Shown piece by piece: positions 21,943 to 35,400 of a stretch of 64,000 nucleotides of DNA. The notes below the pieces were generated by a model. That model had not been told where the DNA came from. It ran no database searches and worked only from the letters and a program-made list of their open reading frames with translations. Position 1 is the stretch's first letter, and every line of letters starts with the position of its first letter. The DNA is from Kingdonia uniflora. Its lineage: Eukaryota > Streptophyta > Magnoliopsida > Ranunculales > Circaeasteraceae. Location of the stretch: the NCBI GenBank assembly GCA_014058105.1, contig JACGCM010000146.1:62001-126000 (forward strand). The letters run 5' to 3'. A program made the position numbers and the translations under genes.

Positions 21943-24900
21943 ATGATTGTTCTTTCTTGGAACTGTAGGGGGACCGCAAAGAAGCCCACCCTTAGGGAGC
22001 TCACTTTATAAAATTATAAATACCATCCTGATATTATCTTTTTATCCAAGACCAAAGCCTCCGACCCTGATACCCTGACCAAGTTTCACACCCTCGATAT
22101 CATACACACACTCTGTCAACGCCACCCACCAGCACGCGGGCGGGCTCTGGCTGGCCTGGACCCACGAGATTGACCTCACCATCCTCTCTTCCTCCCCTAA
22201 TGGTATTGATGCGTCTCATACCCCCCTCCAATCCCAGGGAGAAGCCCATGTTCCTTGGTTTTGCTCCTTCACCTATGGCCCCCCTAACACTTAACACCAG
22301 AATGCTTACTGGGCATCCATTGATAATCTGGCGTGCTCCATCACCGTCCTGTAGATTATCATTGGCGACCTGAATGGCATTACTTGCCAGGAGGAAAAAT
22401 TTGGGAGAATCCCTTACGACAACACGGCGTTGAACCCCTTGAAGGAGTTTATTTTCGACGCCTCTATGATTGAGCTGGGTTACACATGTGTCCCCTTCAC
22501 CTGGTCTAATAAGAGGAGGGGGAATAATCTGATCAAGCAACGCCTGGACAGAGCCATCGTTTCCGTTCCATGGCGTACCACATTTCTGGACGCCACGATC
22601 CGTAACCTGCCTATCATTGGTTCAGATCACGGCCCTATCATCCTGAATACTGACATGGGAAGACTGTCACATCCCAAACAATTTTATTTCCAATCCGCCT
22701 GGATGAACCACATTGGTTACAAGGAGGTTATCAACAACACTTGGGCTGCGGAGCAGACGGGTTCCCGTCAACTGAGATTCTGCAAAAAACTTCGGCACAC
22801 AAAGAAGAAACTCTTTATCTGGAACAAGGATGTCTTTAAGAGCATTCCAAACCAAGGGATCAGATTAGGGACACCCAGAAGGAGCCCTCCACCGAGGATA
22901 GCGCAAATCAGGAGCACAACCTCCAGCAATATCTTGAGGCTGTCCTTAATCAAGAAGAGACTCTTTGGCACGACAAGTCTTGCGAGCTTTGGCTTAAGGA
23001 AGGGGACCGTAATACAAAATTCTTCCACCTTTCCACTCTCAGTCAGCGTAAGTACAACTCGATAAAGCAAATCCGGATGAACGACAAAACATGGGGAACT
23101 TCCAGGAAAGATGTTGGGGACAACTTTGTCGAGTTTTACGCCAACCTTTTCAACCCCTCAACCCCCCCCCCCCCCCTACAGATCCAAGACCTCAACATTA
23201 TGGACAACCTGATCACGGATGAGGATAACGACCAACTCACGAAGGAGCCTACCATAGAAGAGCTCAAAGATGCCCTTTTTTTTATGAACCCTCACAAATT
23301 CCCTGGATCGAACGGGTTCACACCGCTCTTCTATCAAAAATCCTAGGATACGGTAAAGCACAACCTTTTTAAGGCTACGCTTGCCTTCTTCCAATCTGGC
23401 CACCTTCTCCAGGAGTTCAACCACACCAATATTACTCTCATCCCCAAGAAAGAAAAAACCTGAATCTCCTAAACATTTCAGGCATATCAACCTCTGCAAC
23501 GTTAAGCTCAAGCTGATCACCAAAATCCTAGCTGCCAGACTTAGACCCCTCCTTAAAAAACTCATTTCCCCTGCCCCGAACGCGTTCATACCCGGGCGGC
23601 AAATCTTTGACAATATCATTTTGGCCCAAGAGATTCTCACTACCCTCAAGAAAAAGAAAGGGGCTTCTAGCTATATGGCAATCAAGCTAGACCTGAGTAA
23701 AGCCTTCGATCGCGTAGAATGGAGTTTCCTGGATGACACCCTGAAAGCCATGGGCTTCTGCGAGAAATGGAGAGGTTGGATAAATTAATGCATTTCCACC
23801 ACCACCCTCTCTTTCAACCTCAACGGGACTCCGTACGGCTTCCCCAAACCAGGACGCGGTCTTCGACAGGGTGACCCACTCTCGCCTTCTTTTTTCCTTA
23901 TATGCTCTGAGGTTCTCTCACGCATCATTCTCAACAAAGAGCTCAAAGGCGACCTTCATGGTATCAAGACTGCCAGAGGCAGCACTCCCATCTCCCATCT
24001 TCTCTTCGCCGACGACAGTTTTATTTTCTGTAAAGCGAATCTCAACGAAGCTGGTACTCTAAAAGATGCCCTCACTACCTTCAAACAAGTGTCTGGCCAA
24101 GAGATAAATCTTACTAAATCATGCATCCTGTTCAGCAAGAAATATCACCATCGGCATCACAAGCTCATCCAGAACCTCCTCCATATTAAAAAAGATACCA
24201 TGGGCGATAAGTACCTTGGGGCTCCCCTTGCTTTTGAACGATCTAAGAACCTCAACTTCCAAGATATCATCTCTCGTGTTTCTAGTAGAATCGAAGGCTA
24301 GAAAACCAAGAACCTCTCCCAAGCCAGAAGACTTACCCTGATTAAAGTTGTTAACTCAGCAATACCATCCTACCATATGGCCATCTTCCCCTTCCCTGTC
24401 AAGACTTGTAAAAAATTAGACTTTATTAACGCCAGATTCTTGTGGGGCGCGAATAAGGAGGGAAAAAGCAAACCCCAGCTCATCAAATGGAAACATCTCT
24501 GTCGACCCCGTAAGCTTGGAGGCTTAGGAATTCGCAAAGCCAATCACCATAACCAAGCCATGATGGCCAAACTCTCCTGGCGCCTTATCAAAGAGCCAGA
24601 CAAACTTTGGGCTCATAATCTGATCACCAAGTACACACCTAAAAACTCCCCTATGATTGCCACTACTCAATCAACCGACTCCTAGATCTGGAAAGGTATC
24701 ATCAAGGCCAGGAACCGCATTTGGCCTAAACTTAGATGACACATAGGCGATGGGAAAAGCGTGGACTGCTGGCTGGAGCCCTGGATTCCAGGCATACCGT
24801 ATGGGCGGCCAGCGGGCCCAACTCCTCTCAACCGCTCCGTCACTCGGGTCGCTGACCTCATCTGGCCTAACAGCCGCACCTGGAAGCATCATCTGGTTCA

Positions 24901-26049
24901 CGCCATGTTCCACAAGGACATTAGCGACATCATTACCTCCATCCCACTCAGCAGGTTCCCGTCAAAGGACTCAGATGAAAATAGAAAATGAACGGCATTC
25001 TCACGGTCTGATCGGTGCACCACTACTCCATCCTTGACCAAGACCGGCAAGACAATGAGAGTAATGCTGAGACAAACGAGGGGCCTTCGTGAGACCACAT
25101 TTAGAATATGCCAGTGCCCTTCCGTATCCAATTCTTCCTTTGGAAAGCCATTCGAGATGGCATCCCGACTAAGACAAACTTATGGTATGGTGATAGCGAC
25201 TGGAATACCTGTTGCCCTAGATGCGAAGTGGAAGTTGAGACTACCACACACGCCCTTTTCTTTTACACCAGAAATCATGAATTCTGGTCTAAATTTGCCC
25301 TCGCTCTCGACATGAGAAACTGGCGATACTCAGACTCCGTTCGTCAAATTATCCAGCGTTGTGTCCAGCTAAAAGGTGGTACGATGAGCCTTCCTACTTT
25401 CTACGGCACTCTCAGCACTATTACGTACGTTATCTGGATTAGTAGAAATAAGCTCATCTTCGACCAGAAAAGACAGGAACCAGCGGAAGCACTCAAAAGG
25501 GCTAAGCAGTATCTCAATTCTCATGACCAAACCGTTCCCCCTTCTTCGAGGCCTGCTCGGGTCCCATCACCTCTCCAAGCTTGCGAAGGGTAGTATGTTA
25601 TAAACGTGGATGCCTCCTAGACCAAGCCTGACACCCCTGGAGGCAGGAGTTTCATTATTAAATCTTACACAAATACTCTCCTTTGTGCAGGTCATGACTC
25701 CACGCGGGCAGCCGATCCAGAAGAGGCAGAGGCCATTGCCGTGATCCGAGGGATCAAAGCAGCTCTTAGTTTGGGTTTGGACAGAGTTCTCCTCCTCAGG
25801 GATTGTCAGCGACTGGTGCGAGCCTTCAGAGACAGCTTCGATGACCTTTCATGGGGGGCCCTCACCCTTGCCCCAGATTTGAGAGCTCTAGCAGCTTGTT
25901 TTACTGACTTTATATTTGAGTACGTAGATAGGCGTTGTAATTATGTCTCCCACTTTTTAGCGGCTCGGGGTGCAGCTTCCCCCATTTTGGTTTTTGGCGT
26001 ACACGAGCAGGCTTCAATGCTTGTTAACTCTGTTATTCCCAGCCATTAG
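21943..26049 (+). pseudogene. LINE ORF2: endonuclease, reverse transcriptase, zf-RVT, RNase H
   Basis: Starts MIVLSWNCRG, the first motif of the APE-type endonuclease, and soon meets a stop near 22010. The endonuclease end is clear: FTWSNKRRGNNLIKQRLDRA and the SDHGP motif near 22623. RT blocks: FPGSNGFTPLFYQKS; HINLCNVKLKLITKILAARL; IPGRQIFDNIILAQEIL; AIKLDLSKAFDRVEWSFLDD (23680-23740); GLRQGDPLSPSFFL; and LLFADDSFIFCKAN with the catalytic FADD. Next come the thumb region, a zf-RVT (FFLWKAIRDGIPTKTNLW, CCPRCEVEVETTTHALF; 25130-25265) and an RNase H (VNVDAS at 25603, EEAEAIAVIRGIKAAL, CNYVSHFLAARGAAS). At least eight stops or frameshifts occur (for example near 22010, 23346, 23460, 23788, 24301, 24685 and 25616). 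Confidence 0.9.
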
Positions 26050-26092
26050 GCTGTTCTTTATGATATTTTACTTTGCTTTAAAAAAAAAAAAG

Positions 26093-27618
26093 AGTTTTCT
26101 CATAGGACCCCAAACATTCCGCAGTTTAAAAGCTAGTCTTCATATAGGTTACCTAACCAAGGTCCACAGCAGGAAGAAGCTCGGGCGAAGCTACGAGCAG
26201 TCCGAAGATTCACTCATGTCGTGTTCACCAAATTTGTTACGTCCCCTCACGCTTGACAAGCATCCACTATGAAATTATTCAATTCGGTTACAAAAACTGC
26301 TATTACAAGTTTTGACAAGCATCAATGGAGTTCTTGTTTTAGGTTTCTCACCCACTCACATGAATACAACTACATATCTACAATTGGAGACTCTTATGTT
26401 AGAGAGAAAGATATAGTTTGGGTACAACTCGAGGCAAGATAGAGGGAGTAAATGCCTTAGAACCCCAAGGGATAAAGAATGGCCAAAATGGCCAAATAAC
26501 AAGAATTAAACCAATAAGTAAAGCAGGCTAGAGATTGCATCCCAATTTGCATGACTGTCCAAAATCTTAAGAAAAGTCTATCATCCCAAATTTGGTCTAT
26601 CATCACAATGTGCATCCTAATTTGCATCCAGATTTTTTTCTTTAAAGATTTTTCCCTTTAATTCTTCTCTACTCTCTTCATCTTCTTTAATTCTCAAATC
26701 ACATTCAACCTTCTCCATCAGAATCTGGACTTCAAATAAATTCTCACTAGAGTGGATTAGAGGAGAACTTAAAGTTTATTCAGTCAGTTACGGAATAATT
26801 TTAAGGAACCCCCTCATCATGCCAATTTGTATCACAATCTTAACTCCAAACAAATGTTAAATGGGGTGGGAGAACTTGAAATTTCTTTCTCTTGAATCAA
26901 CTCAAAATCCCCTGAAATCTCTACTTACACCAATCATTCTCACATTGGCATTGCCACTTCCCCAATATGCCCCTGTCATTAAAGTGAAATGCCTCCAACC
27001 CAGCTACTTCTGTACTTAGTAATCTATCATAAACAGCTAAATCCACATTCATCCCATCTCTAACAAATCTGAACTTCAAATAAATTTCCACTAGGTGGAA
27101 CTTGTTAATTTCAATCAAGCCACCCCACATCATTCCCATTTATATCAGAATCTTAACTTCAAAAAATGTGGTGGGATAGGAGAACTTGAATAGTTGAATT
27201 TCTTCATTCCATTACTTTATATTTTCTAGATCCAGAGGAGATCCGCACAAATGACATTAGTTATTCCTCACATTCGGAATAGTAAATACATATTTGCAGA
27301 TAACAGACACTGTGGGCACAAGTTACACGATGGGAAACCTATGAAATCTACTTAAAAAGTGGCCAGAGCAAAAGTAATCATAAAGTAGGTTGCTGAGGAC
27401 ATCAGATGCAGAGATTGTGAATTCTTAAGATCCAAACACTAACAGTGAACTTTATGCATCACTATCCTAAATCAAATTTGCCCTTCTGGACTAATAAAAA
27501 AGAAAGAAAAGGGTTTTTGCGCATTAATGAAAAAAGTATTTTTCATCTTGGCATAAAAAAGTGAATCAGACAAACAAATCTGAATGTAAGAAGAAGAATA
27601 CTGCACAGACCAGTTTTT
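26093..27618. other. Intergenic AT-rich DNA with a local duplication
   Basis: No gene recognised. Two similar segments (about 26700-26890 and 27040-27210) share 'cttcaaataaat', 'actagagtgga/actaggtgga', 'atcttaactc/tc' and 'ggagaacttgaa' in the same order, consistent with a diverged tandem duplication. The rest lies downstream of mL53 and includes its presumed 3' UTR (27500-27618). Confidence 0.5.
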
Positions 27619-28035
27619 TTATGAGAAGTTCCTCCGGAAAGAAACACTGTATAAAGAAGATTTTATGATCGTAAGTAACTTAGTACCAGGAAAAGTTTGG
27701 TGGAGTTCTTCCTCAGGTATGACGACAGGCCAAGTTTCACCATTATCACGGAACATTTGTTCAGTCTCAACAAACTGACCCTGGTCCAATATCATCGTCC
27801 TTATGTTCTGAGCTGACGTAGAAGTGGCATCGAACTTCTCCTCCACACCATTCACGAATGTTACAGTAATCTCCGGGGGATGATCGTCTGTCCTCCGTTT
27901 CACCTGAAGCTGGCACGCAGGATTCGACTCCTTAGCTTTCCTTGCATTGCATTGAGCCAAAAACTTCATGCAAGCAGCAGTAGGAGGGTCCAGTGCGTTA
28001 AACTCAATCTTCACCTTCAATAGGAATTTCAACAT
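27619..28035 (-). CDS. Mitochondrial large-subunit ribosomal protein mL53 (MRP-L53 family)
   Basis: Single open frame of 138 residues, ATG at 28035-28033, TAA at 27621-27619. It opens MLKFLLKVKIEFNALDPPTA, then CMKFLAQCNARKAKESNPAC, QLQVKRRTDDHPPEITVTF, VNGVEEKFDATSTSAQNIRT and ETEQMFRDNGETWPVVIPEE, which I recognise as the plant mL53-type mitochondrial ribosomal protein, a small thioredoxin-fold-like component of the large subunit. The end (LLTIIKSSLYSVSFRRNFS) is not a part I recognise and may be a lineage-specific tail or the result of a changed stop. A CTGTAG just upstream of the ATG (28048-28053 on -) resembles a 3' splice site, so a 5' UTR intron is possible. The gene lies on the same strand as TSB, 1.4 kb downstream of it. 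Confidence 0.78.
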   Translation of the reverse strand: MLKFLLKVKIEFNALDPPTAACMKFLAQCNARKAKESNPACQLQVKRRTDDHPPEITVTFVNGVEEKFDATSTSAQNIRTMILDQGQFVETEQMFRDNGETWPVVIPEEELHQTFPGTKLLTIIKSSLYSVSFRRNFS

Positions 28036-28230
28036 CCCTTCCTTTCTACAGCAATTAGTACTACATAGAAGTAAACAACTAGAGGGTTACAGCGGTATGG
28101 TAATTGCTGGTAACACAATTCGTGTATTAAATGGTACTAATTTCCCCGCACTTAGTAGATCTTTGGATTGCATAGTAAACTATATACTAGTACTATTAAT
28201 AACAATACTATCACCTAGTTTAATAATTTA
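28036..28230 (-). promoter_or_regulatory. mL53 proximal upstream region
   Basis: About 195 bases between the mL53 start codon and a MITE at 28231. No clear TATA box. The MITE forms the distal part of any promoter beyond this point. Confidence 0.35.
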
Positions 28231-28730
28231 GGCTCCCCTTGGTAAACTAGAAATGTTAACATTTCCCATGATTTAGACAAATGCTAACCATGTACGAGAG
28301 TAATCCAATGGTGAACTTCAACTTAAAGCTCTGTTCAAATGAAATTTATTATGGGGTGTGATGAAAATAAATCGAAAATCATGAATTGGTTTCTACCTAA
28401 TCAGTCAAACTTTAAATTTAGAATTAGAACTTTGATGGAGCTTATAATCGAACTTATTACCTGGTTGATTCAAACCTCAACGGAAAACAGAGATTCCCGC
28501 GATTTCCAATTGCTGTTGTTGGCTTTAGTCACTTTTGGAGCAATTTAGATCCGACCCAGAACCATTATGGGTCATTTTAGAGCCGAAACTTTTCCGGCTG
28601 CTTGGTGTCCGTTTATACCTCCACAAAATCAAGGAATTCCGATTAATTTCTTCAATCCAATTGTTAACAAGCGCTGGATAAACACAACTCTTTTAGTCAT
28701 GGAGATATTCCCCACGTACCAAGCAGAGTC
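28231..28730. mobile_element. Tourist-like MITE upstream of mL53
   Basis: Left end GGCTCCCCTTGGTA after TTA (28228-28230); right end TACCAAGCAGAGTC before TTA (28731-28733). The termini are inverted repeats (GGCTCYSCTTGGTA) and the TTA duplication points to the PIF/Harbinger (Tourist) group. 500 bp, no coding capacity. The same terminal sequence bounds the small element at 55466-55598. Confidence 0.75.
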
Positions 28731-28733
28731 TTA

Positions 28734-29449
28734 AAGACTAAACTAGAAAATTGAAGGATGGTGATGCAAAAGACAGAAAGATCGGGAAAAATATAATTTG
28801 AGTTTGGTTTGGGAGGACAGACGGACGGGATGAACACTTTTAAATATAGATGATAATAGTAGCAGTAATTAAAGAAATTGAGTTCATCATCTCAATCGTT
28901 ATTTATTTTGAAGGACTTCAGTTGTTCAGCATCACTATCCTTATTCATGATTTCCATCTCTGTAATGTTTAACTATTCTGGAACTGGGAGACAGACAATT
29001 CCAATACATCATCGTCCAATCCTACACTCAAAGCAACATTGCCATTGTCAATGCGGCCTCTTCTACCATACTTATTTCCGGCAATGCTTGAAGAAACAAA
29101 TACAAACTGTTATCTTGCTGGTTGAAATCAAAGCATGGTTCCACATGTGCCTGTGTTTTTGTGTCTGAGAAAGAGAGATCAAAATTTGAGGCAAGGAAAG
29201 CTACAAAATCTGGGTGAAATCAGAGCTTCTGTTGTTGATGACATTTTTCTCAATATAGTTCAACCAACTTCATCAGCTAAATCTACCCACTTTATTCATT
29301 ATAAAAACCAGTTACACATTTCAGATGACTCTGAATGAAGTTTCTAACCCTTTCAAGAAGGAAAAAATACTGACTATTTTCCGTTTTCTTAGTACAAGTT
29401 GCACATCCAACAGTAAACAAAGCTACGAAGCTAAAAGCAGGTACAATCT
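28734..29449. other. Intergenic stretch downstream of TSB
   Basis: No supported gene. Open frames at 28878-29338 show no recognisable domain. The part next to 29449 is the expected TSB 3' UTR; no unambiguous poly(A) signal stands out. Confidence 0.4.
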
Positions 29450-32400
29450 TCAAACCTCCAAATACTTGATAGCTGTCTGAACATCCTTATCCCCTCGACC
29501 GCTGAAGTTAAGTACAACTTTGGTTCCATTTGGTAGAGTGGGGCATAGTTTTTCCAAGTAAGCAATAGCATGTGATGTCTCCAGAGCTGGGATTATACCC
29601 TCCAATCGAGATACTCGCTTAAAAGCTGCAATCACATTCAAAACAACCATTAAAAAGAGAAGAAAAGAAAAAAAAATCAAAATGATGGAATGTGGTTTTC
29701 TTTTGTTAGTAGAAGACGGGAAAAACTAGGAAATGGCCGTTGAATGAAAATATAGAAGAAAAATCACAAAAAACTTTATGTTAAGCTATAGGAAAGTATC
29801 AGCATTTGCTGTGCAGTGGACAAGAGGCACAGTAACATCTTGTATAACCTGCAAGATCTAGGCAAAGCTTTAAATGAAAGGAGCTTCTCTTTAGAATCTC
29901 TCTATAAAAATTTTCTCTATCATTATTTTCCATACCTCTCTCTGAATACTATGTATCTGTATGTATTGATTCCTGTCTACATTCTTGCTTTCCAAACTCT
30001 CTCCTCTCCAGATTTGCACCCTTTCGTACCCTGGATACACTGTGCCTCAATATCTGAACTTTCCTCAGAATCTTCCTCCATTATGTCAATCACTCTCACT
30101 GGAGGCTCTCACATATTATTTCTCAACAAATTTTATATTTGTCTAGATTATCTTTTATGTTATCTCTTTTCAACTTTTTCTAACAAAGAGAGTGTCTACG
30201 AAACTTTCTCCAAATTTATCGTATCTTTGTCGAGTGTCTAGATTTTCTCTATCTCGTTAAATCCTTCTCTTGGACTTCCCCTCTGGATTTATCCAAAATG
30301 TCTTATATAAATACACAATCCTCTTGTAACATTACAAAAGATTTTTCAACGGGGTCCGTCTTCCTCATCCAGATTTTAATCATTCTCTAAATTCTCTAAT
30401 TAAATTTTTTTTTAACACCAAAATTTCTAGCATCATTTGATAATCTCATTCATGTTCTATCTATATTTTCTCTATGTGGATTAGTTCTCTCAAAATCACC
30501 CCAATCTAAATTTTGTCTCAGGACTCTATTCTTTTTGACATTTTCTTTCATAATTTAAGGCATCTCTTTGTAGATTTTATCTCTTCCAAGTACTTGCTCG
30601 CTCTCCAGATATTACTAAATTAACTCCAAACTGTCATTAAGCTTTCTCTCTTCATAATTTATAGCTGACCTACTTTAGCTGTTCTCTCCTCTTTACTCAA
30701 TCTTTCCACTCTCGAAATTCTCTTTCTCGGACTATATTCCCCTTCTTCACATATTCTCTACATTTATTTTATCAATTTTCTTTCTAGATTCTCAAAAGAT
30801 TATAAAACTGGACCCTCAATAAAACTCTCTCACTCATATATTGTTGGATCTATAAGTGTGTGTGATTGCTAGAGTAGATTGCTATCCAACACGTAATCAG
30901 CATCTTTACTTTGCTTGAAGCTATTGGGAAGTTTGTTTGCTAAGATTTTTTTGGTGCTCAAGATCAAGGTAACCTATAAACCCCAAAATCTATTTCAAAG
31001 TTATCCACTTATCCTATATGCATGTTTGGAGATCTTATTCCTAAGATGCTTAGATCTTGATAAATATAGTGATCATCATGTAGTAGAGAGGGCATGTCAA
31101 ATCTTACTATTTTTCCCAAAACTAGGGTTTTTATGAAGATTTATTATGTGCTAAGATATTAGGTACTAAAAAGGGTTATTTTTGCATATTTTACCCTATT
31201 ATAGGGTTTTTAAATGTTTTTGCCGTTAATTTAGAAATATTTTTGTGTGATATTGTACCATAATACTTCCCCGAGGAGAAAGTTTATTTGTCGTTTTCAA
31301 TGCTTTTGGGAGGCCGTACTTGGGGCATAAAATGGGTAGGGTTTGGAGCGGATCGGGGTGTATCCACATCCATATCCATATTTTTTTCATGACCCATATC
31401 CATATTCATGTGGGTCGCATTTTACAAATCCGTACCCGCTCCATTTATAAATATGCAAACCCATACCCATATCGAGTCGACCCATATTTTCTTGGGTCAA
31501 GTCGGGTCGGGGGGTCATGGGTAGATCCCGATCCACTTTTAGATAAATTAAATTTGTAATTAAGCTACCATCTCTTAAGTTCTAATTGATCAATAAAATC
31601 ATGACAAAGTGCATGAAATAAATCCAAACTCCTTTATATAAAATAAAATAAAGATGACAACTCAAATTGATAAGGCACTCTCAAATTTCATCTAATAAAA
31701 AAGTTAATCAAAGCAAAGTAAAACTATATTATTGTCGTCAACTTTGTCTTATTTATATATAAAAATGCTTGTATACTCAAATATATTCGGATTGGGTCGG
31801 GTTTTAGAGGTATTATCCATATCCGACCCATATCTGAGTCGGGTGAGGATTTGAAGATACATACCCGCTCCACTTTTGAAATGGGTTTAAAAATGAGATC
31901 CAAACCATATAAAATGGATATGGATTCGAATCGGGTTTCGGGTCGCTCCCATACCATTTTATGCCCTAGCCGTACTGTCACGGAAAACCGGTTGGTGGCG
32001 TTTAAAACCGTCAGCGTATCTGATGTCACTGTTAGTGTTGACCTTGGCGGCTGCGTCACAGCTAGGGTTTCCCCATGTTATTAACTTTACCGGATCAACC
32101 CGTGCTGGCATGTCAATGGGACCACAATGTTGATGTGGTATTGAGGACCACAGTGCTGACATGTCACAGGACCCACCTGTTGACGTGTTAATGGAACCCA
32201 CAGTACTGACATATCGGGGAACCGCAGTACTGACGTGGCAATTGGGACAATAGTGCTGGCGTAGCAGGGCCCATGTACAGTGGGACCCACACGTTGACAT
32301 GGCAAGGACCAACGTTGTTAATGTGGTGTGTTGACGTGTCAAGGATACGTGTCACCACCGAATGACAAACGTTGACGTGTTTAGGACACGTGTCAGTCAA

Positions 32401-35400
32401 CGAGTAGACTGACGTGTCACACACGAAAACCACACGTGTCAACGGCACACATTTCACGTGCCAAGAGCACCTCTTCTCCGTGCCAAGCTAGGTGTTGGAT
32501 CAACCGGACCTGAAATGGATAGGTAAATCATATCAGACTGATTCAATCCTAATTATTCCAGTCCAATTTTTGGAAAGAAAAAACAACTATTTTTCTTATT
32601 TTTCTTTACTATAGGACCTAATACCGATGAGGGGCAAAAAACAAAAAAAAAATTCATTAGGTAGGATGCCTTATAGTTTTACATGGCCCTTCTTATATTA
32701 GATATAAGTAAGACTCGTTCAATACTTACTTAAGTATCTTACGATAGCTTATATGATATTAAAAACCATATGCCCCTAGGTTACTAGTTACTCTGACCCG
32801 AGGGTCAGAGATAACACGAAACCGCAAACTAATTCAGACACAACTGAGAGCAGGGGCGAAGCCAGCACTTGAGTCACTTGAGTCCACTGGGGTCAAAAAA
32901 ACAAAACGAGGAGGTTCGGGAGCATCGCCCCCGAGAAAAAAAGAAGAATAAGCATATTAGGGTATTTTAATATCGCTTATATTAGAACTCATGCCAAGTT
33001 ATAAAAAAAAAGTCCTAGCCAATCTAAAAGTAAAGTTAAATGATAACTAAAAATGAGGTTGTGGGGACTTGAACCCTTGTTTAAGTAGTCAAAGCCAACA
33101 TACTTGTCGACTGGACCAATAACAATTATATGATTAAAACTGAGTGGGGTAAAATATATACAAATTATACATATAGGTATCATTTTTAGCTATCTGGTAA
33201 GGGATTTATGGCAAATCCAGTGGTCCCCCCTAGCTTCGCCCATGACTGAGAGTCATATCTAAATAATGTCAGGGACATTACTTAAAGATCAAATGGAACT
33301 AGATTTAGTGTTGTTTTTAAAAACATGGTTTCTGGGCAACCAGTTTTTCGTATCTAAGTGCAAGTAGATGTTGCGTGATAACATCTAGAATTATATAGGC
33401 CCTAATAACAACCTATTATACTCCTAGATCGTTAGTTCCAAGACAGGATTAATCTACCGATCTTAGGAACTCAACAGACTTCGGGGATAAAACCACTTGT
33501 CTGCTATTCGTAGCAAATGGGTCATTTGGCTAGTATATACAAATCGTATAGAACTTTGGGACTTAAACACCCCAATAGTTAAATAATGATCGCAACATCG
33601 AATAGTTTTTAATAGTTGTATTGGCTAAGATTCTATTTTAACGCACTTCCAAGGTTAAGATCATCAATTTACGTGGTAAATGTCGGATTCAATACTTAAA
33701 GAATTTCATGACTATTAAAATATGAATGAGGTTCAAACTAATAGTATAATTGAGAATCATTTATTTTTACTAAATTCAAGTATTACAATCTATCTTATAT
33801 GCATTAGTAATGTTTATCAAGAATTGCTATTAATTAGATCTACAGCTTTGCATAACATATGTCTGCGAAGCTCAAGAGCATTGAGTTCCTACCATTAATG
33901 TTATCTGGAGCTAACTACCTTACCTGGTGTATTGACACTGACTTGTATATGAAGTTTCAAGGTCTTGAGAAGATTATCGTCACCACCAACACCGAAGTCA
34001 CCCTTAACAAAGCAAAAGCTTTGTTCTTCCTTCGTCATCACATTCAAGATGACCTGAAGAAGACGGAATATCTCAACAAAGTTGAACCATCCGACTTATG
34101 GGAGAGCTCGAAGGGACATTTTGGTCAGCAAAAGACCATTCACCCAAGAGTGAGGCACCAGACGGTTCCAAAATTTTAGGACTGTAGCTGACTACAATTC
34201 AACAGTTCATAAAATTATTACTTCTACACTTGAGTTGTGTAATAAGAAAGCCAGTGATGTAGATATGATAGAAAAGACTTTATCTGCTTTCCATGCCAAC
34301 AATATTGCGCTTCGGAAGCAATATAGGTGGGAGAACATTCAGACTCTTAAAACATTAATTCAGGCATTGCTCCTTTCTGAGGAGAACAATAAACTTCTTA
34401 TAAAGAATTACGAGATGTGGCCTACTAGGAGTAAGACGTTGACCGAGTCGAACAATGTTCAGTTTCAAGGAAACAACAAACGTGGTCAGGGACGCACAAA
34501 TGGAAAGGGCAAAGGGGCAATAAAGGAAATAAGAAGGGCGGGAAACAGAAATTTCATGGCCCTTAGAAAGGTAAAGGGTTTGATAAGGTTGGCAAACTAT
34601 GGAAAGGGAAAAAGACAAAGAAGCCAGATGAGAAATCTCCTTGCACTGGGTGCGGGACTGCCAAGCATCGAGGGTGGGCCAAAGAGATGGAATCTCGACT
34701 CACCACATGACCGTTGACATTAACATGACCGCTTACATTAATTGTTGACTTCTTTGGTGATACTAATGCAGGAATGGATCAACGTACAGAATGATATGTA
34801 CTGGGTTACATCTCTGATGCCGGATTTGAAGCACAGTAGTAGTTTTTTTTCTTAGTTGCAAGTTTATATTTACTTTATTAGTAGCACACTAGTAGTTTTT
34901 TTTCTTAGTTGCAAGTTTATATTTACTTTATTAGTATTTCTCCTTATTGTGTTGTGAACACCTCACGTTTCGCTAACGAACTAACTATTGGTCCAAACAC
35001 CTCGTGTTTCGTTGGCGAACTGGCTTACTCCCGTTGCCTGGTTTGCCAACTTTTTTAACATTTTTAAAGCCCTTTATCTGGTATGTCGGGACCTGGAAAT
35101 CCTATAGAAAATAAAAATAATCAAAAAAATCAAAAACTGGACCAAAATAATCGGGCCTAGATAAGGTCTGATCTGATCTGCCTAACCGGTTTAGAACAGA
35201 TCCGGTTGATCCAACAGATAGCCACGTGGGATGCCCATGGCCTCGGCATGTGTGGGTCAGCCCCTGGCAAGTGTAGTGCACACGCTCACAGGATGTGACA
35301 CGCACGCCCTTGTGACACGTGCCTGGCACGAAGAAGGCGCGGTGGCATGCGCCATTATCACGTAATCCGTGCCTTCGGCGTGGGTGTGTTCCCTTGGCAC

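Larger units (their letters stand above)
19058..26092 (+). mobile_element. L1-type LINE (non-LTR retrotransposon), full-length but decayed
   Basis: About 7 kb on +: a 5' region with short pyrimidine repeats (CCCCTTT, 19065-19130), an ORF1 (DUF4283 plus zinc knuckle), an ORF2 with endonuclease, reverse transcriptase, zf-RVT and RNase H, and a 3' A-run at about 26079-26092. There are no LTRs. ORF2 has many stops and frameshifts, and a poly-C run near 23162. The element is old and inactive. Confidence 0.88.
30816..34740 (+). mobile_element. Truncated Copia retrotransposon, + strand, in TSB intron 4
   Basis: Left end: a partial LTR ending TGCTATCCAACA at 30891, followed by CGTAATCAGCATC, a variant of the CACGTTATCAGCACG primer site used by a large group of plant Copia elements. 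A long leader with an ACGT-rich repeat array follows, then gag (33859-34717). No protease, integrase, RT or 3' LTR is visible. Two hAT elements are nested in the leader. About 1.8 kb of its LTR/leader is repeated in inverted orientation at 35095-37605. Confidence 0.75.

Noticed and set aside
23159..23178. Poly-C run, with similar runs near 790 and 12040 and a G-run near 61780
   Set aside because: Ordinary homopolymer tracts, possibly with sequencing length error.
26921..27139. 72-codon - strand frame downstream of mL53
   Set aside because: No recognised family and it sits in a locally duplicated AT-rich segment.
28878..29338. + strand frames of 96 and 67 codons between TSB and mL53
   Set aside because: No recognisable domain and antisense to the expected TSB 3' region; chance frames.
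29816..30241. 141-codon + strand frame in TSB intron 4
   Set aside because: Composition follows the T/C-rich DNA; no domain; antisense to TSB.
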